Assembly (NCBI RefSeq): GCF_900112575.1
Contig: NZ_FOMH01000003.1
Location: 1-64,000 of the forward strand
Reading direction: 5' to 3'
Source of the DNA: Flavobacterium phragmitis
GTDB lineage: Bacteria; Bacteroidota; Bacteroidia; Flavobacteriales; Flavobacteriaceae
DNA length: 64,000 bases
This document shows, piece by piece, positions 7,284 to 15,556 of the stretch. The notes under the pieces are model-generated. The model saw nothing but the letters and a program-made list of their open reading frames with translations, was not told the origin of the DNA and made no database searches. Positions within the stretch are counted from its first letter, which is position 1, and every line of letters starts with the position of its first letter. Position numbers and translations under genes: made by a program.

Positions 7284-7991
7284 TTATTTAATTCCTCCAA
7301 AAGCGCCAAAACACATATTTTTATGCAAAATTTCTACTTTTGAAAAACCTACTTTTCTCATCAAATCCAATTGGTAATTCATCGATCTAGGCGAATCTTC
7401 TTTTTCAATATAATCCAAAACTTTCTGGCGATACTCTGCCCCTCCTATTCCTTCCAAATATATGCCATAACGTTGCCACGTATAATCATTCAACAAATCA
7501 GTATCCTGTGTAATCAAATCAGAAATCATCAAACAACCTCCTGGTTTTAATAATTTAAACAATTTCGCAAAAGTTGTTCCCCAATCGTTATCATCACGTA
7601 AATGATGCAAAACTGCACCAGCCAAGATAATATCAAAACTATTCTCTTCTAAATCTACTTCACGAATATCGCCTTGTTTTATTTCTACTTTTCCGTTCGT
7701 TTCTGCCGAAACTCTTTCAAAAGCACGATTCAACATTGGCAAACTCAAATCGACTAACGTACAATTCAAATTTGGCAGTTTAGATAACATTTTTAACGTA
7801 TAATTTCCAGCTCCACAGCCTACATCCAACACATTTTTAGCATTTGGAACAATTCGTTTTGAAGCTTCCGTTATTAATTCCAAAGAAATAGTAGCATCAA
7901 TTGTAGCGACTTGCCCCGTTTCTAAATTTGAAAATCGTTCGACATCATTGTCAAATCGTTCTTTGATTTCTGTAATAGTTGATTTTTTCAT
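7284..7991 (-). CDS. Class I SAM-dependent methyltransferase
   Basis: Protein of 235 residues with the Rossmann methyltransferase motifs. Motif I is VLDVGCGAGNYTLKM (about 60-74). NCTLVDLSLPML carries the acidic residue that holds the SAM ribose. KQGDIREVDLEENSFDII and ILAGAVLHHL are motif II/III equivalents. GGCLMISDLI comes late in the domain. The substrate cannot be told. The gene diverges from a LysR-type regulator with a 440-bp spacer, suggesting that the regulator controls it. The last residues CFGAFGGIK have no known meaning. Confidence 0.87.
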   Translation of the reverse strand: MKKSTITEIKERFDNDVERFSNLETGQVATIDATISLELITEASKRIVPNAKNVLDVGCGAGNYTLKMLSKLPNLNCTLVDLSLPMLNRAFERVSAETNGKVEIKQGDIREVDLEENSFDIILAGAVLHHLRDDNDWGTTFAKLFKLLKPGGCLMISDLITQDTDLLNDYTWQRYGIYLEGIGGAEYRQKVLDYIEKEDSPRSMNYQLDLMRKVGFSKVEILHKNMCFGAFGGIK

Positions 7992-8290
7992 GGCCTTTTG
8001 TTTTTTTTAATTTTTCACGCAGATTTAAAAGAGATTAAAGCAGATTTAAAAATGATTTTCTTTTTATTCTTTATTCAAACAAAAAAATTTGCTTCGATCA
8101 GTTTAAATCTGCTAAATCTGCGAGAAACTTTTTTTTCTTTTTCTTTAATCTCTCGCAGATCAAGCAGATTGAGCTAATCTTTTTGCTATTATATGATTGG
8201 GATATTATTATGATTAAGATGATTTATCTAAAAATTAATAATCTGCTTTATCTGCTCAATCTGCGAGAGAATTATTTCTTACTCTTAAAG
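7992..8290. repeat. cGCAGATT-type repeats between the methyltransferase and lysR-type genes
   Basis: No coding frame is supported in 7992-8430. The first 300 bp consist of related words such as TTTCACGCAGATTTAAAAG, AAATCTGCTAAATCTGCGAG, TCTCGCAGATCAAGCAGATTGAGC and its complement GCTCAATCTGCGAGAGA. Several can form hairpins, for example 8153-8180 with 8246-8268. They belong to the same degenerate family as 2973-3369. Confidence 0.7.
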
Positions 8291-8380
8291 TTAAGGGTTA
8301 TTCTTTAGGAGCTCTGAACTATACCTTGCACGCTTATCTTCTAACTCATAACTTCTAAAACCAAAATTATCTCTTTCATA

Positions 8381-8430
8381 AATACTTTAAAAATACTATT
8401 TTTATCAATTAACAATACTTTAAAAGTATC
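8381..8430 (+). promoter_or_regulatory. Candidate LysR-type operator pair abutting the start codon
   Basis: AATACTTTAAAAATACT at 8381-8397 and AATACTTTAAAAGTATC at 8414-8430 are near-identical and spaced 33 bp apart, about three helical turns. The second contains the near-palindrome ATACTTTAAAAGTAT, which fits the T-N11-A rule for LysR-type sites (T8416, A8428). It touches the ATG at 8431, as expected for autorepression. Confidence 0.6.
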
Positions 8431-9312
8431 ATGGAATTACGTCATCTAAAATACTTCTTGGCTGTAGCCGAAGAACTGAACTTTACCAAAGCTTCAGAAA
8501 AACTCTTTATTTCTCAACCTCCATTAAGCAGACAAATTGCTGAATTGGAAGAAGAACTTCAGGCAAAGCTTTTTATCAGAAACAATAAAAAAGTAGAATT
8601 GACCGAAGCTGGAAAATATTTTAAAGAAGAAATTATGGCAATTTTTCAAAATCTGGAACGTATTTCTGTGACAACAAAAAAAATCGCAGAGAATGTTTCG
8701 GGCGAATTTAGGATTGCTTATATCAGTTCGATTTATTCTGCTGTTATTTCAGATTTGATAAAACATCTGAAAGCACAATTTCCATACGTAAACTTCAAAC
8801 TTTTCGAAATTTCAACAACCAAACAAATCGATGCTTTAGAACAAGGAAAAATTGAAATGGGAATTATTCGATCGCCAATTCATTCGCCTAAAATAAAATC
8901 GCATTTATGGTTTAAAGACGGATTTTCATTGGTTTACAATAAAAAATCAGTTCAGATAAAATCAGAAAATGAGATTTTAGAATTAAAAGACGAAACTTTT
9001 GTTTTCTTCAATAAAGATTACGCACCGCATTATCATGAAGTTTTATTGGAACTTTGTGCTTTTTATGGCTTTACGCCGAAAATCATCCACGAAGCAAACA
9101 ACATTAATTCCATCGTACAATTAGTCAAAAACGGATTGGGAATTTCGATTGTTCCTTCAAATATTGCTAAAAACAATCACGATCCTGAGATTGGTTTTAT
9201 TGAATTGAAAAAAGTGAATCTTTATACTAATGTATCATTAATAACTTCAAAAGATGATCATTCTGACATTACGCAATCTGCTGTTGCCTTTTTGCTGCCA
9301 CAAAGGCGCTAA
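8431..9312 (+). CDS. LysR-family transcriptional regulator
   Basis: Protein of 293 residues. Residues 1-60 form the typical winged helix-turn-helix (MELRHLKYFLAVAEELNFTK, SQPPLSRQIAELEEELQ). From about residue 90 the periplasmic-binding-like co-inducer domain follows (GEFRIAYISSIYSAVISDLI; GIIRSPIHSPKI; VQLVKNGLGISIVPSNIA). It most resembles regulators of the BenM/CatM/AlsR group, but the effector is not known. It is divergent from the methyltransferase gene and preceded by a candidate paired operator. The stop lies inside a large inverted repeat that begins with the last codons. Confidence 0.92.
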   Translation: MELRHLKYFLAVAEELNFTKASEKLFISQPPLSRQIAELEEELQAKLFIRNNKKVELTEAGKYFKEEIMAIFQNLERISVTTKKIAENVSGEFRIAYISSIYSAVISDLIKHLKAQFPYVNFKLFEISTTKQIDALEQGKIEMGIIRSPIHSPKIKSHLWFKDGFSLVYNKKSVQIKSENEILELKDETFVFFNKDYAPHYHEVLLELCAFYGFTPKIIHEANNINSIVQLVKNGLGISIVPSNIAKNNHDPEIGFIELKKVNLYTNVSLITSKDDHSDITQSAVAFLLPQRR

Positions 9313-9465
9313 GTCGCAAAGCTTTATTTATTAAAAGTAAAAAAAGTTTCACGCAGATTCCGCAGATTTTAGCAGATTTATTCTTTAAAATTATCTGCAA
9401 AATCTGCCTAAATCTTATAAAATCTGCGTGAAATAAAAACTTTGCGTCTTAGCGCCTTCGTGGCC
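9298..9465. repeat. Nested inverted repeats after the lysR-type gene
   Basis: The outer arms are CCACAAAGGCGCTAAGTCGCAAAG at the left and CTTTGCGTCTTAGCGCCTTCGTGG at the right. The inner arms are TTTCACGCAGATTCCGCAGATTTTAG and AAATCTGCCTAAATCTTATAAAATCTGCGTGAAA. The left outer arm overlaps the last codons and stop of the LysR-type gene. The inner part belongs to the CGCAGATT family. Confidence 0.85.
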
Positions 9466-9570
9466 ATAACAAAAATTCGTTACAATTTAGTACAGAAATC
9501 CACATCAGAAAAAGAGAACTTTTAAATATCTTAGCAAATTCAAATTCTACAATAAAAATTTCAATATAAA

Positions 9571-10857
9571 ATGGCCGAGCAATCTTCAATTCAGTGTCCA
9601 AACTGCGGAACTCCTATCGACGTAAATGATGTTTTGAAACATCAATTGGAAGACAGCATCCGTAAAGAATTCCAGCAGAAAGCGAATATTCAAAACCGTG
9701 AATTAGAGCTTAAAAACGAACAATTCGAAAAAGCCAAAGCCGAATTTGAAGCGAAAAAAAAACAGGAAAATGAACTTTTTGCTGAACGTTTGGAACGCGA
9801 GAAAAAAACAGCCGAAAAAGAAATTTCTGAAAAACTAAAAGCCAAACTCGCAGAAGAGAACAAAGATCGTTTGCTTTTAATGGAAAAAGAACTCTCTGAA
9901 AAATCAGAAAAAATCAGGCAACTAAATAAAATGGAAGGTGAAATCGCAAAATTACAGCGCGAAAAACTGGAAATGAAAGAAGCGATTCAGGCCGAAGCCG
10001 AAAAGCAATTGAACGCGCAATTGGCTTTGGAACGTGAAAAAATCAGAAAACAAGAAGACGATAAAAACGAACTAAAATTCAAAGAACTTCAGAAACAGCT
10101 GGAAGAACAAAAAAAGCTGACCGAAGAAATGAAACGCAAGCAGGAACAAGGTTCGATGCAACTGCAAGGCGAAGTAATGGAATTAGCAATTGAAGAATGG
10201 CTTGCAAACAATTTCCCTCTCGACAGTATTGATGAAGTCAAAAAAGGCGCAAACGGAGCTGATTGTCTTCAAATTGTCAACACTCGCGAACACCAAAATT
10301 GCGGTTCTATTTATTATGAAAGCAAGAGAACAAAAGCCTTTCAGCCATCTTGGATCGAGAAATTCAAAAACGATATTAGAACCAAAAGAGCCAATATCGG
10401 AGTTTTAGTAACCGAAGTGATGCCCAACGGAATGGACCGAATGGGAATGCGCGACGGAATCTGGATTTGCACGTATGAAGAGTTTAAAGGTTTAAGTGCG
10501 GTTTTGCGTCAATCTTTAATTCAAATCAATCAAGCGGTTCAAGCGCAGGAAAACAAAGGCGATAAAATGTCAATGTTGTATGATTTCCTTACCAGTAACG
10601 AATTCCGTTTACAGATTGAAGGTATTGTAGAAGGTTTTACGCAAATGCAAAACGATCTGGAATCGGAAAAAAGAGCGATGCAGCGAATCTGGAAACAACG
10701 CGAGAAACAAATCGAAAAAGTGGTTCATAATACATTAGGCATGTATGGTTCGATTCGTGGTATTGCCGGAAATGCGGTTCAAAGCGTGAAAGCTCTGGAA
10801 TTGGATTTTATTGAAGGTGATGATGAAGATGAAGAACCAAAGGAATTGTTTGAATAA
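9571..10857 (+). CDS. DUF2130 family protein with zinc ribbon and long coiled coil
   Basis: Cytoplasmic protein of 428 residues. A half zinc ribbon, Cys9-Pro-Asn-Cys12 in IQCPNCGTPIDVND, opens the protein. Residues about 25-205 are highly charged Glu/Lys/Gln/Arg sequence of a long coiled coil (KQENELFAERLEREKKTAEK). The DUF2130 domain follows from about residue 205 (ELAIEEWLANNFPLDSIDEV; GANGADCLQIV; YESKRTKAFQPSWIEKF; VLVTEVMPNGMDRMGMRDGI). The D-x-E-S-K-R-like pattern recalls PD-(D/E)XK nuclease folds, as has been suggested for this family; I infer this and have not proved it. The C-terminus is acidic (EGDDEDEEP). Its biological role is not known. A lone gene between repeat elements. Confidence 0.85.
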   Translation: MAEQSSIQCPNCGTPIDVNDVLKHQLEDSIRKEFQQKANIQNRELELKNEQFEKAKAEFEAKKKQENELFAERLEREKKTAEKEISEKLKAKLAEENKDRLLLMEKELSEKSEKIRQLNKMEGEIAKLQREKLEMKEAIQAEAEKQLNAQLALEREKIRKQEDDKNELKFKELQKQLEEQKKLTEEMKRKQEQGSMQLQGEVMELAIEEWLANNFPLDSIDEVKKGANGADCLQIVNTREHQNCGSIYYESKRTKAFQPSWIEKFKNDIRTKRANIGVLVTEVMPNGMDRMGMRDGIWICTYEEFKGLSAVLRQSLIQINQAVQAQENKGDKMSMLYDFLTSNEFRLQIEGIVEGFTQMQNDLESEKRAMQRIWKQREKQIEKVVHNTLGMYGSIRGIAGNAVQSVKALELDFIEGDDEDEEPKELFE

Positions 10858-10885
10858 ATCTTTTATTCAAGATTTAAGCGTTAAG

Positions 10886-10989
10886 TTTGTCATTCCGAGG
10901 AACGAGGAATCACACAAGTGATTCCTCATGCTATATCGTCAATCTTTGCGGAGTTTCGTGTGTGATTCCTCGTTCCTCGGAATGACAAA
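10886..10989. repeat. REP-like palindromic element, type A (copy 2)
   Basis: TTTGTCATTCCGAGGAACGA at the left is the perfect complement of TCGTTCCTCGGAATGACAAA at the right; GAATCACAC and GTGTGATTC continue the stem. The centre contains AATCTTTGCGGAG as in the other copies. It lies between convergent genes. Confidence 0.9.
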
Positions 10990-10997
10990 ACAGTGCG

Positions 10998-11771
10998 TTA
11001 ATCGACTTTCTTAAAAACAGCCAATTTCCCCGAAGGATTTGACAGAATCAGTTGATTATTTCCAATAGAATAAGTAGTTGTACTCTGCAAAGCTTTTGTA
11101 AATTCTCCTTCTTTATTTCCTTGAGGACAAGCCATAAGCGTTGAAATTACTTTTGTAAAACGCAACAAATCTTTTTCATAAAAAATAGAACCGCTGATGG
11201 CGTTACAGCCTCCATAACCAGAAAATCTATTTTCTGCCGAATTAATTTCAATTCGAGGCATTTCTTTCTGAAAATCTGTTGCAAAAACTTTGTATCCATT
11301 CAATTCTTCCAAAACCCAAATATCATGAAGTCGATAATCGGTTAAATATTTTCCGCATCCGCTTAATTTCTTTGTTTCTAATTCCGAATTATTTTTGATT
11401 TCGACCTTTACACTATAAGGAGAAATTGAGCCAGACATTGAATCTTGACAATCCAATTGTTGAATTGTTATGGTTGCAGAAGTCGTTTCATTATTTACTT
11501 TATACATCTTTACATTAGCATCCATAGCTTTTATAGCTTCCACAGCAGGAAAAGTGATTTTCTCTTTTCCTGGTATTAAGGACGTAAAGACGATTTCCTC
11601 ATTTCCTATTTTGATTCCCCAAAATGGTTCGTTTCCTGTTCCTTTAAAATAATATTTTAAATCTTCTTCTGTAGAACTTGGTGAAGTTGTTCCGCCCGAC
11701 TCTTTGTTTGCAGTTGTTTTACAGCTTATAATAAAAATTGATAATAACAATATTGAAAGTATTTTTTTCAT
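10998..11771 (-). CDS. META/HslJ-domain lipoprotein
   Basis: Protein of 257 residues. It starts MKKILSILLLSIFIISCKTT, a signal peptide ending in a lipobox with Cys17, so it is expected to be a lipid-anchored periplasmic protein. Residues about 40-140 resemble the COG3650-type domain (YYFKGTGNEPFWGIKI, a segment also seen in YbaY/META-associated lipoproteins, and CGKYLTDYR). Residues about 150-257 are a META/HslJ domain (DIWVLEELNG; RFSGYGGCNAISGSIFY; TLMACPQGNKEGEFTKAL). E. coli HslJ is heat-inducible and linked to novobiocin resistance, but no function is established here. Convergent with the DUF2130 gene across a palindromic element. Confidence 0.83.
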   Translation of the reverse strand: MKKILSILLLSIFIISCKTTANKESGGTTSPSSTEEDLKYYFKGTGNEPFWGIKIGNEEIVFTSLIPGKEKITFPAVEAIKAMDANVKMYKVNNETTSATITIQQLDCQDSMSGSISPYSVKVEIKNNSELETKKLSGCGKYLTDYRLHDIWVLEELNGYKVFATDFQKEMPRIEINSAENRFSGYGGCNAISGSIFYEKDLLRFTKVISTLMACPQGNKEGEFTKALQSTTTYSIGNNQLILSNPSGKLAVFKKVD

Positions 11772-11951
11772 GAGATTTTAGTTTAAAAACATTCTTTTTC
11801 TATAAAACACTCTTAAAATTCTTATGAATTTACGACATTTTTTTGAAACACTTACATCTTGCTTCTCACTTTTCACATTTGACTTTAGGGCTCCATCTTT
11901 CAACTTTCACACTAATTTACTTATCTTTGAAATCTATTATCAAGCCAAAAA

Positions 11952-12536
11952 ATGACTACACCTTTTCAAAAAGCAAGCGAATGGATTGATGCCGAAAACG
12001 CGCAAGATCCAAATACCGAAATCGATCAAAACAAAGAATATCCAAAAGAATTATTGTATTCCAGCAGGATGTATAAAAAATTGATGGAATTTGAACCCAA
12101 GGCATCCGAAGAGATTCAGATTGCTTCAAAAGCGCAGCATATTTGCCGATGGAAAGTCGCTCGCGAATCATACCCAATGGATCGTGTTGGTTATTTGAAA
12201 TGGAGAGAAGAATTAAAAAAATTTCACTCTAAAACTACTGCCGAAATTCTGGTAAAAGCAGGTTATGATCAAACTTTTATCGATCGTGTTTCGTTCTTAA
12301 TTGAGAAAAAACTACTTAAAAAAGACGCCGAAACCCAATTATTGGAAGATGTTATCTGTCTGGTGTTTTTAGAATATTACTTAGAACCTTTCGTTCACAA
12401 ACATGACGAAGAAAAACTTAAAAACATCATCAAAAAAACCTGGGACAAAATGTCTGAAAAAGGACATCAAGAAGCTTTAAAAATCAATTATACTGAAGAA
12501 AATCGTAATCTTATAAAAGCCTCATTAGGGCTTTAG
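11952..12536 (+). CDS. DUF4202 family protein
   Basis: Protein of 194 residues matching DUF4202: FQKASEWIDAENAQDPN near the start, ELLYSSRMYKKLMEF, AQHICRWKVARESYPMDRVG, YLKWREELKKFHS and LEDVICLVFLEYYLEPF. The conserved His in QHICRW and the Glu/Asp pattern recall HD-domain phosphohydrolases, but I cannot confirm this. In several bacteria I associate DUF4202 genes with nitrogen- or sulfur-assimilation neighbourhoods. The NarL-type regulator, the porin and the cofactor genes downstream fit that. The function is unknown. Confidence 0.78.
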   Translation: MTTPFQKASEWIDAENAQDPNTEIDQNKEYPKELLYSSRMYKKLMEFEPKASEEIQIASKAQHICRWKVARESYPMDRVGYLKWREELKKFHSKTTAEILVKAGYDQTFIDRVSFLIEKKLLKKDAETQLLEDVICLVFLEYYLEPFVHKHDEEKLKNIIKKTWDKMSEKGHQEALKINYTEENRNLIKASLGL

Positions 12537-12670
12537 AAAAAAAACAAAACTACCTCATTTCTCCTTACCCATTTCTGCTATTGGCGGTCAAACTATTGCA
12601 TTAAAATAAGACTGTTTTTTTAATGTTATTTTAATTTTTAGTTTCTGCATTAAAGTCTATTTTAAAGAAT

Positions 12671-12709
12671 TACGTATATTAGCGTCTTCTTCATAGATGA
12701 AAATACGTA
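12671..12709. promoter_or_regulatory. Two TACGTA sites before the NarL-type regulator gene
   Basis: TACGTA occurs at 12671-12676 (in ATTACGTATATTAGC) and again at 12704-12709 (AAATACGTAAAAG), 33 bp apart. Two further copies lie directly after the gene. Paired palindromic sites on both sides of a LuxR-type regulator suggest self-binding. This is an inference only. Confidence 0.35.
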
Positions 12710-12736
12710 AAAGCCAGAATAAAAATTAAGTAAGTT

Positions 12737-13396
12737 ATGAGTAAAAACATTCGTGTAGTATTGGTAGATGACCATGTTTTTGTAAGAGATGGGATCAAAT
12801 CATTACTGGAAAATGAAATCGGAATAGAGGTTGCAGGAGAGGCTACTGATGGTCTTGATGCTCTGGAAGTAATTGAAGACTGTAATCCCGACTTACTTAT
12901 AACAGACATTCGCATGCCTAATTTAAATGGTATCGAACTGGTTGAAAAACTTAAAAGTGAAAACAGCACTTTAAAAATCATAATGCTTTCAATGTATGAA
13001 ACTGAAGAGTATGTTTTAAAATCTGTAAAAGCAGGTGCCGATGGCTATTTACTTAAAGGTTCAAGCAAAGATGAATTTTTAAAAGCACTTCACACGGTTG
13101 TTGCCGGCGGAAAATATTTCAGTGGGGATGTTTCTGGCATTTTAATCAACCAGATAACAAATTCATCAGGTTCATCAGAATCAAGACAGAATTTAGGAGA
13201 TAAAATGATGATTACAAAAAGAGAAAAAGAAATTCTCACTCTTTTATTATCTGGAAAAGGGAATAAAGAAATCGCTGAAAATCTAAAGATTAGCAAAAGA
13301 ACTGCCGAGGTACATCGATTTAATTTAATGAAAAAATTAAAAGTGAAAAACTTGATGGAGCTTTCCAACAAAGCTGCTGAATTTTCTTTGGTCTAA
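12737..13396 (+). CDS. NarL/FixJ-type response regulator (orphan)
   Basis: Protein of 219 residues. The receiver domain (about 1-125) has Asp11/Asp12, the phosphoacceptor Asp57 in LLITDIRMPN, and Lys in GYLLKGSS. The C-terminal LuxR/GerE helix-turn-helix is at about 155-215 (MMITKREKEILTLLLSGKGN; KEIAENLKISKRTAEVHRFN). No kinase gene is adjacent, so the partner must lie elsewhere. The position between a DUF4202 gene and an outer-membrane porin, close to cofactor genes for molybdoenzymes and sirohaem, would fit control by nitrate or nitrite. That is inferred from context only. Confidence 0.9.
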   Translation: MSKNIRVVLVDDHVFVRDGIKSLLENEIGIEVAGEATDGLDALEVIEDCNPDLLITDIRMPNLNGIELVEKLKSENSTLKIIMLSMYETEEYVLKSVKAGADGYLLKGSSKDEFLKALHTVVAGGKYFSGDVSGILINQITNSSGSSESRQNLGDKMMITKREKEILTLLLSGKGNKEIAENLKISKRTAEVHRFNLMKKLKVKNLMELSNKAAEFSLV

Positions 13397-13400
13397 AACT

Positions 13401-13416
13401 TACGTACTTATACGTA
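13401..13416. promoter_or_regulatory. Twin TACGTA sites just after the regulator gene
   Basis: TACGTACTTATACGTA holds two TACGTA words (13401-13406, 13411-13416) 10 bp apart, about one helical turn, beginning 5 nt after the stop. They match the two sites before the gene and could bind the regulator itself or serve the porin promoter further on. Confidence 0.4.
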
Positions 13417-13486
13417 ATTTAGTTCAGCATCTTCAATTTTTAATATTCTTTTAATCTCTAAAAATTAATATGCCATAAAGATAATT

Positions 13487-13516
13487 ATTCCGATAATACT
13501 GAAAGTATTCTGGAAT
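13487..13516. other. Inverted repeat in the porin upstream region
   Basis: ATTCCGATAATACT-GAA-AGTATTCTGGAAT forms an imperfect hairpin: AATACT pairs with AGTATT and ATTCC with GGAAT, with a few unpaired bases between. It lies 137 bp before the porin gene. It could be a regulatory site or a decayed element. Confidence 0.35.
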
Positions 13517-13585
13517 GATGCATTTTAGCTAAGTATACCATTTCTCCAATCAAATAAAAACCTTAATAAATCAGATTAAAAAATA

Positions 13586-13621
13586 ATAAGCTCTTACAAA
13601 TAAGAGAGCTTGTTTTTCTTA
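13586..13621 (+). terminator. Possible terminator between the regulator and porin genes
   Basis: AAGCTCTTA-CAAA-TAAGAGAGCTT followed by GTTTTTCTT forms a hairpin with a small bulge and a T-rich tail. It would separate the regulator from the porin transcript, or act as an attenuator in the porin leader, since it lies only about 30 bp before that gene. Confidence 0.45.
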
Positions 13622-13652
13622 TAAATTTACTACAGAAAAAAATTTCAAACCA

Positions 13653-14912
13653 ATGAAAGAAATCAGATTTATAATCCTATTAATCCTAGGATCCTTAACT
13701 TCTTCACAGGCACAGGAACTAGATGTTAACTTACAACTTCGACCGCGTTTTGAATATAGAAATGGATACAAAACACTTCTTCCTGAAGGCCAAAAGGGAA
13801 CTTCTCAAATTTCTCAACGTTCGCGTTTAAACATTAATTTCAAACAAGATGATTTAATTGTAAAATTAACTTTCCAAAATACCAGAACATGGGGAGATGT
13901 ACCAACCACAGCCATAGCAGATAAAAATGGAGTTGCTGTTTTTGAAGCTTGGGCACAATATAATTTTACAGAAAAATGGAGCGCTAGAATGGGACGTCAA
14001 GTTCTTTCTTATGACAATCAGCGTATTTTGGGTGAAATGGACTGGGCACAGCAAGCTCAAAGCCATGATGCGCTTACTATTACCTATCAGACAGAAAAGC
14101 AAAAATTAGATTTTGGAGGTGCCTATAATTCAACCGCTGAAAATACAGTGCAAACTCCATACACAGTTGCCAATTATAAAGCAATGCAATATGCTTGGTA
14201 TCACAACCAATTTAGCAGTGATTTGGGTTTAAGTTTCTTATTACTTAACACTGGTTACGAATATGCAAATGCAGATGCAAAACTTTTAGTTGATTATAAG
14301 CAGACTTTTGGACCTTATCTAACTTACAAAACAAGCAAAATAGACAGCAACTTTTGGGTATATGGCCAAACTGGAAAAAGCACCGATCTGCAAGTAAGTG
14401 CTTGGAATGCCGCTGCAAATTTTAATTACAACATTACAGAATCATTCAAAGCTGGTTTGGGATATGAAATTTTATCTGGAAAAGCTTCAAATGACGGAAG
14501 TACGGTAATTAAATCTTTCAATCCGATTTTTGGAACCAACCACGGATTTAACGGTTACATGGATTATTTTTATGTTGGAAATCACATAAACAATGTTGGT
14601 TTGCAAGACGCTTTCTTAAAATTAAATTACAATATCAACAAATGGCAGTTTGCTTTGATGCCACATGTATTTTTAGCAGCAGCTGATGTTGTTACGCCCG
14701 CAAATGAAAAATTAGATTCCTATTTAGGAACTGAAATTGATGCGAGTTTTGGCTATAATTTCAAAAAAGATATCACTGTAACAGGTGGTTATTCTCAAAT
14801 GTTTGGCTCTAAAACCATGGAATTTATTAAAAATGGAGATGCCAGTCATACCAACAATTGGGCTTGGCTAATGATTTCTGTTAATCCAAGAATTTTTAGC
14901 TGGAAAAAATAA
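13653..14912 (+). CDS. Alginate-export-type outer-membrane beta-barrel protein
   Basis: Protein of 419 residues. MKEIRFIILLILGSLTSSQA is a signal peptide cut before QELDVNLQLRPRFEYRNGY. The rest alternates polar and aromatic residues in short strands and contains WAQYNFTEKWSARMGRQVLS, a segment typical of the alginate_exp (PF13372) porins. It ends with an aromatic strand (WLMISVNPRIFSWKK), as expected for outer-membrane assembly. The Bacteroidota members are often found beside nitrate/nitrite assimilation genes and may pass small anions rather than alginate. That link is from memory and context. A hairpin precedes it and a strong terminator follows. Confidence 0.85.
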   Translation: MKEIRFIILLILGSLTSSQAQELDVNLQLRPRFEYRNGYKTLLPEGQKGTSQISQRSRLNINFKQDDLIVKLTFQNTRTWGDVPTTAIADKNGVAVFEAWAQYNFTEKWSARMGRQVLSYDNQRILGEMDWAQQAQSHDALTITYQTEKQKLDFGGAYNSTAENTVQTPYTVANYKAMQYAWYHNQFSSDLGLSFLLLNTGYEYANADAKLLVDYKQTFGPYLTYKTSKIDSNFWVYGQTGKSTDLQVSAWNAAANFNYNITESFKAGLGYEILSGKASNDGSTVIKSFNPIFGTNHGFNGYMDYFYVGNHINNVGLQDAFLKLNYNINKWQFALMPHVFLAAADVVTPANEKLDSYLGTEIDASFGYNFKKDITVTGGYSQMFGSKTMEFIKNGDASHTNNWAWLMISVNPRIFSWKK

Positions 14913-14941
14913 TTTATCTTCAAAATTATCTTATAAATTTT

Positions 14942-14978
14942 ACCCTTTTCTTATTTCGAGAAAAGGGTGTTTTTTTTA
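14942..14978 (+). terminator. Terminator of the porin gene
   Basis: ACCCTTTTC-TTATTTCGA-GAAAAGGGT is a 9-bp stem followed by GTTTTTTTT, a classic intrinsic terminator 30 bp after the porin stop. Confidence 0.88.
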
Positions 14979-15049
14979 TATATAAAAAAGCGATTATATC
15001 ATATAATTAATTATATTTGAAGCGATTACGAACCCCCAATTCTATCCTA

Positions 15050-15412
15050 ATGAAACCATTTCTAAAACTTTCAATGCTGACATTTATTGTTACGCAGACA
15101 GGCATTGCCCAGAAATACAATGATGCCTTAATCTCTAAAAACTCAGAAATTAATTTTGCAAAAACGCAAAAAAGAGGAATTAAAAAAAACAACATTGTTT
15201 ATTATGTCGAAAACGACATGCAAACCATATCAGCTTACAAAAAAAGTAAATTGAAATGGCAGACTAATGTAATTTCAGTTTGTGGAAAACCAAAAAAAGG
15301 AGAACCTGAAATTAGATATGTAGGTTATAACTCAGATAAGCTGCTTATCGTTATGGGAAAACATAATTTTGCTGAAATTGATGTTAATAGCGGTGTTACT
15401 ACACTTGTTTAA
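15050..15412 (+). CDS. Small secreted protein of unknown function
   Basis: Protein of 120 residues from the ATG at 15050; the frame can be extended to a TTG at 15017, which I reject because the ATG gives a clean signal peptide (MKPFLKLSMLTFIVTQTGIA, cut before QKYND). The mature part is basic, with repeated short patterns (NNIVYYVENDMQTISAYKKS; VISVCGKPKKGEPEIRYVGY), and one cysteine. I do not recognise a family. It is flanked by terminators on both sides, so it is its own transcription unit. It could be a periplasmic or secreted beta-sheet protein. Confidence 0.65.
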   Translation: MKPFLKLSMLTFIVTQTGIAQKYNDALISKNSEINFAKTQKRGIKKNNIVYYVENDMQTISAYKKSKLKWQTNVISVCGKPKKGEPEIRYVGYNSDKLLIVMGKHNFAEIDVNSGVTTLV

Positions 15413-15454
15413 ATAAAATAAAGAGATTTTTAGAAATCTGAAATTTATATAGAA

Positions 15455-15490
15455 TGCCCTTTTTTGTTTTTGAGAAAGGGTATTTTTTTT
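15455..15490 (+). terminator. Terminator after the small secreted protein gene
   Basis: TGCCCTTTTTTG-TTTTTGA-GAAAGGGTA pairs CCCTTT with AAAGGG and is followed by TTTTTTTTG. The architecture matches the terminator at 14942-14978. Confidence 0.8.
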
Positions 15491-15556
15491 GTTTGAAATT
15501 CAAACTAAACCTTTCTTTATTAAGTAAATTTGATTTTGATTTCTAAAAATTTAATA

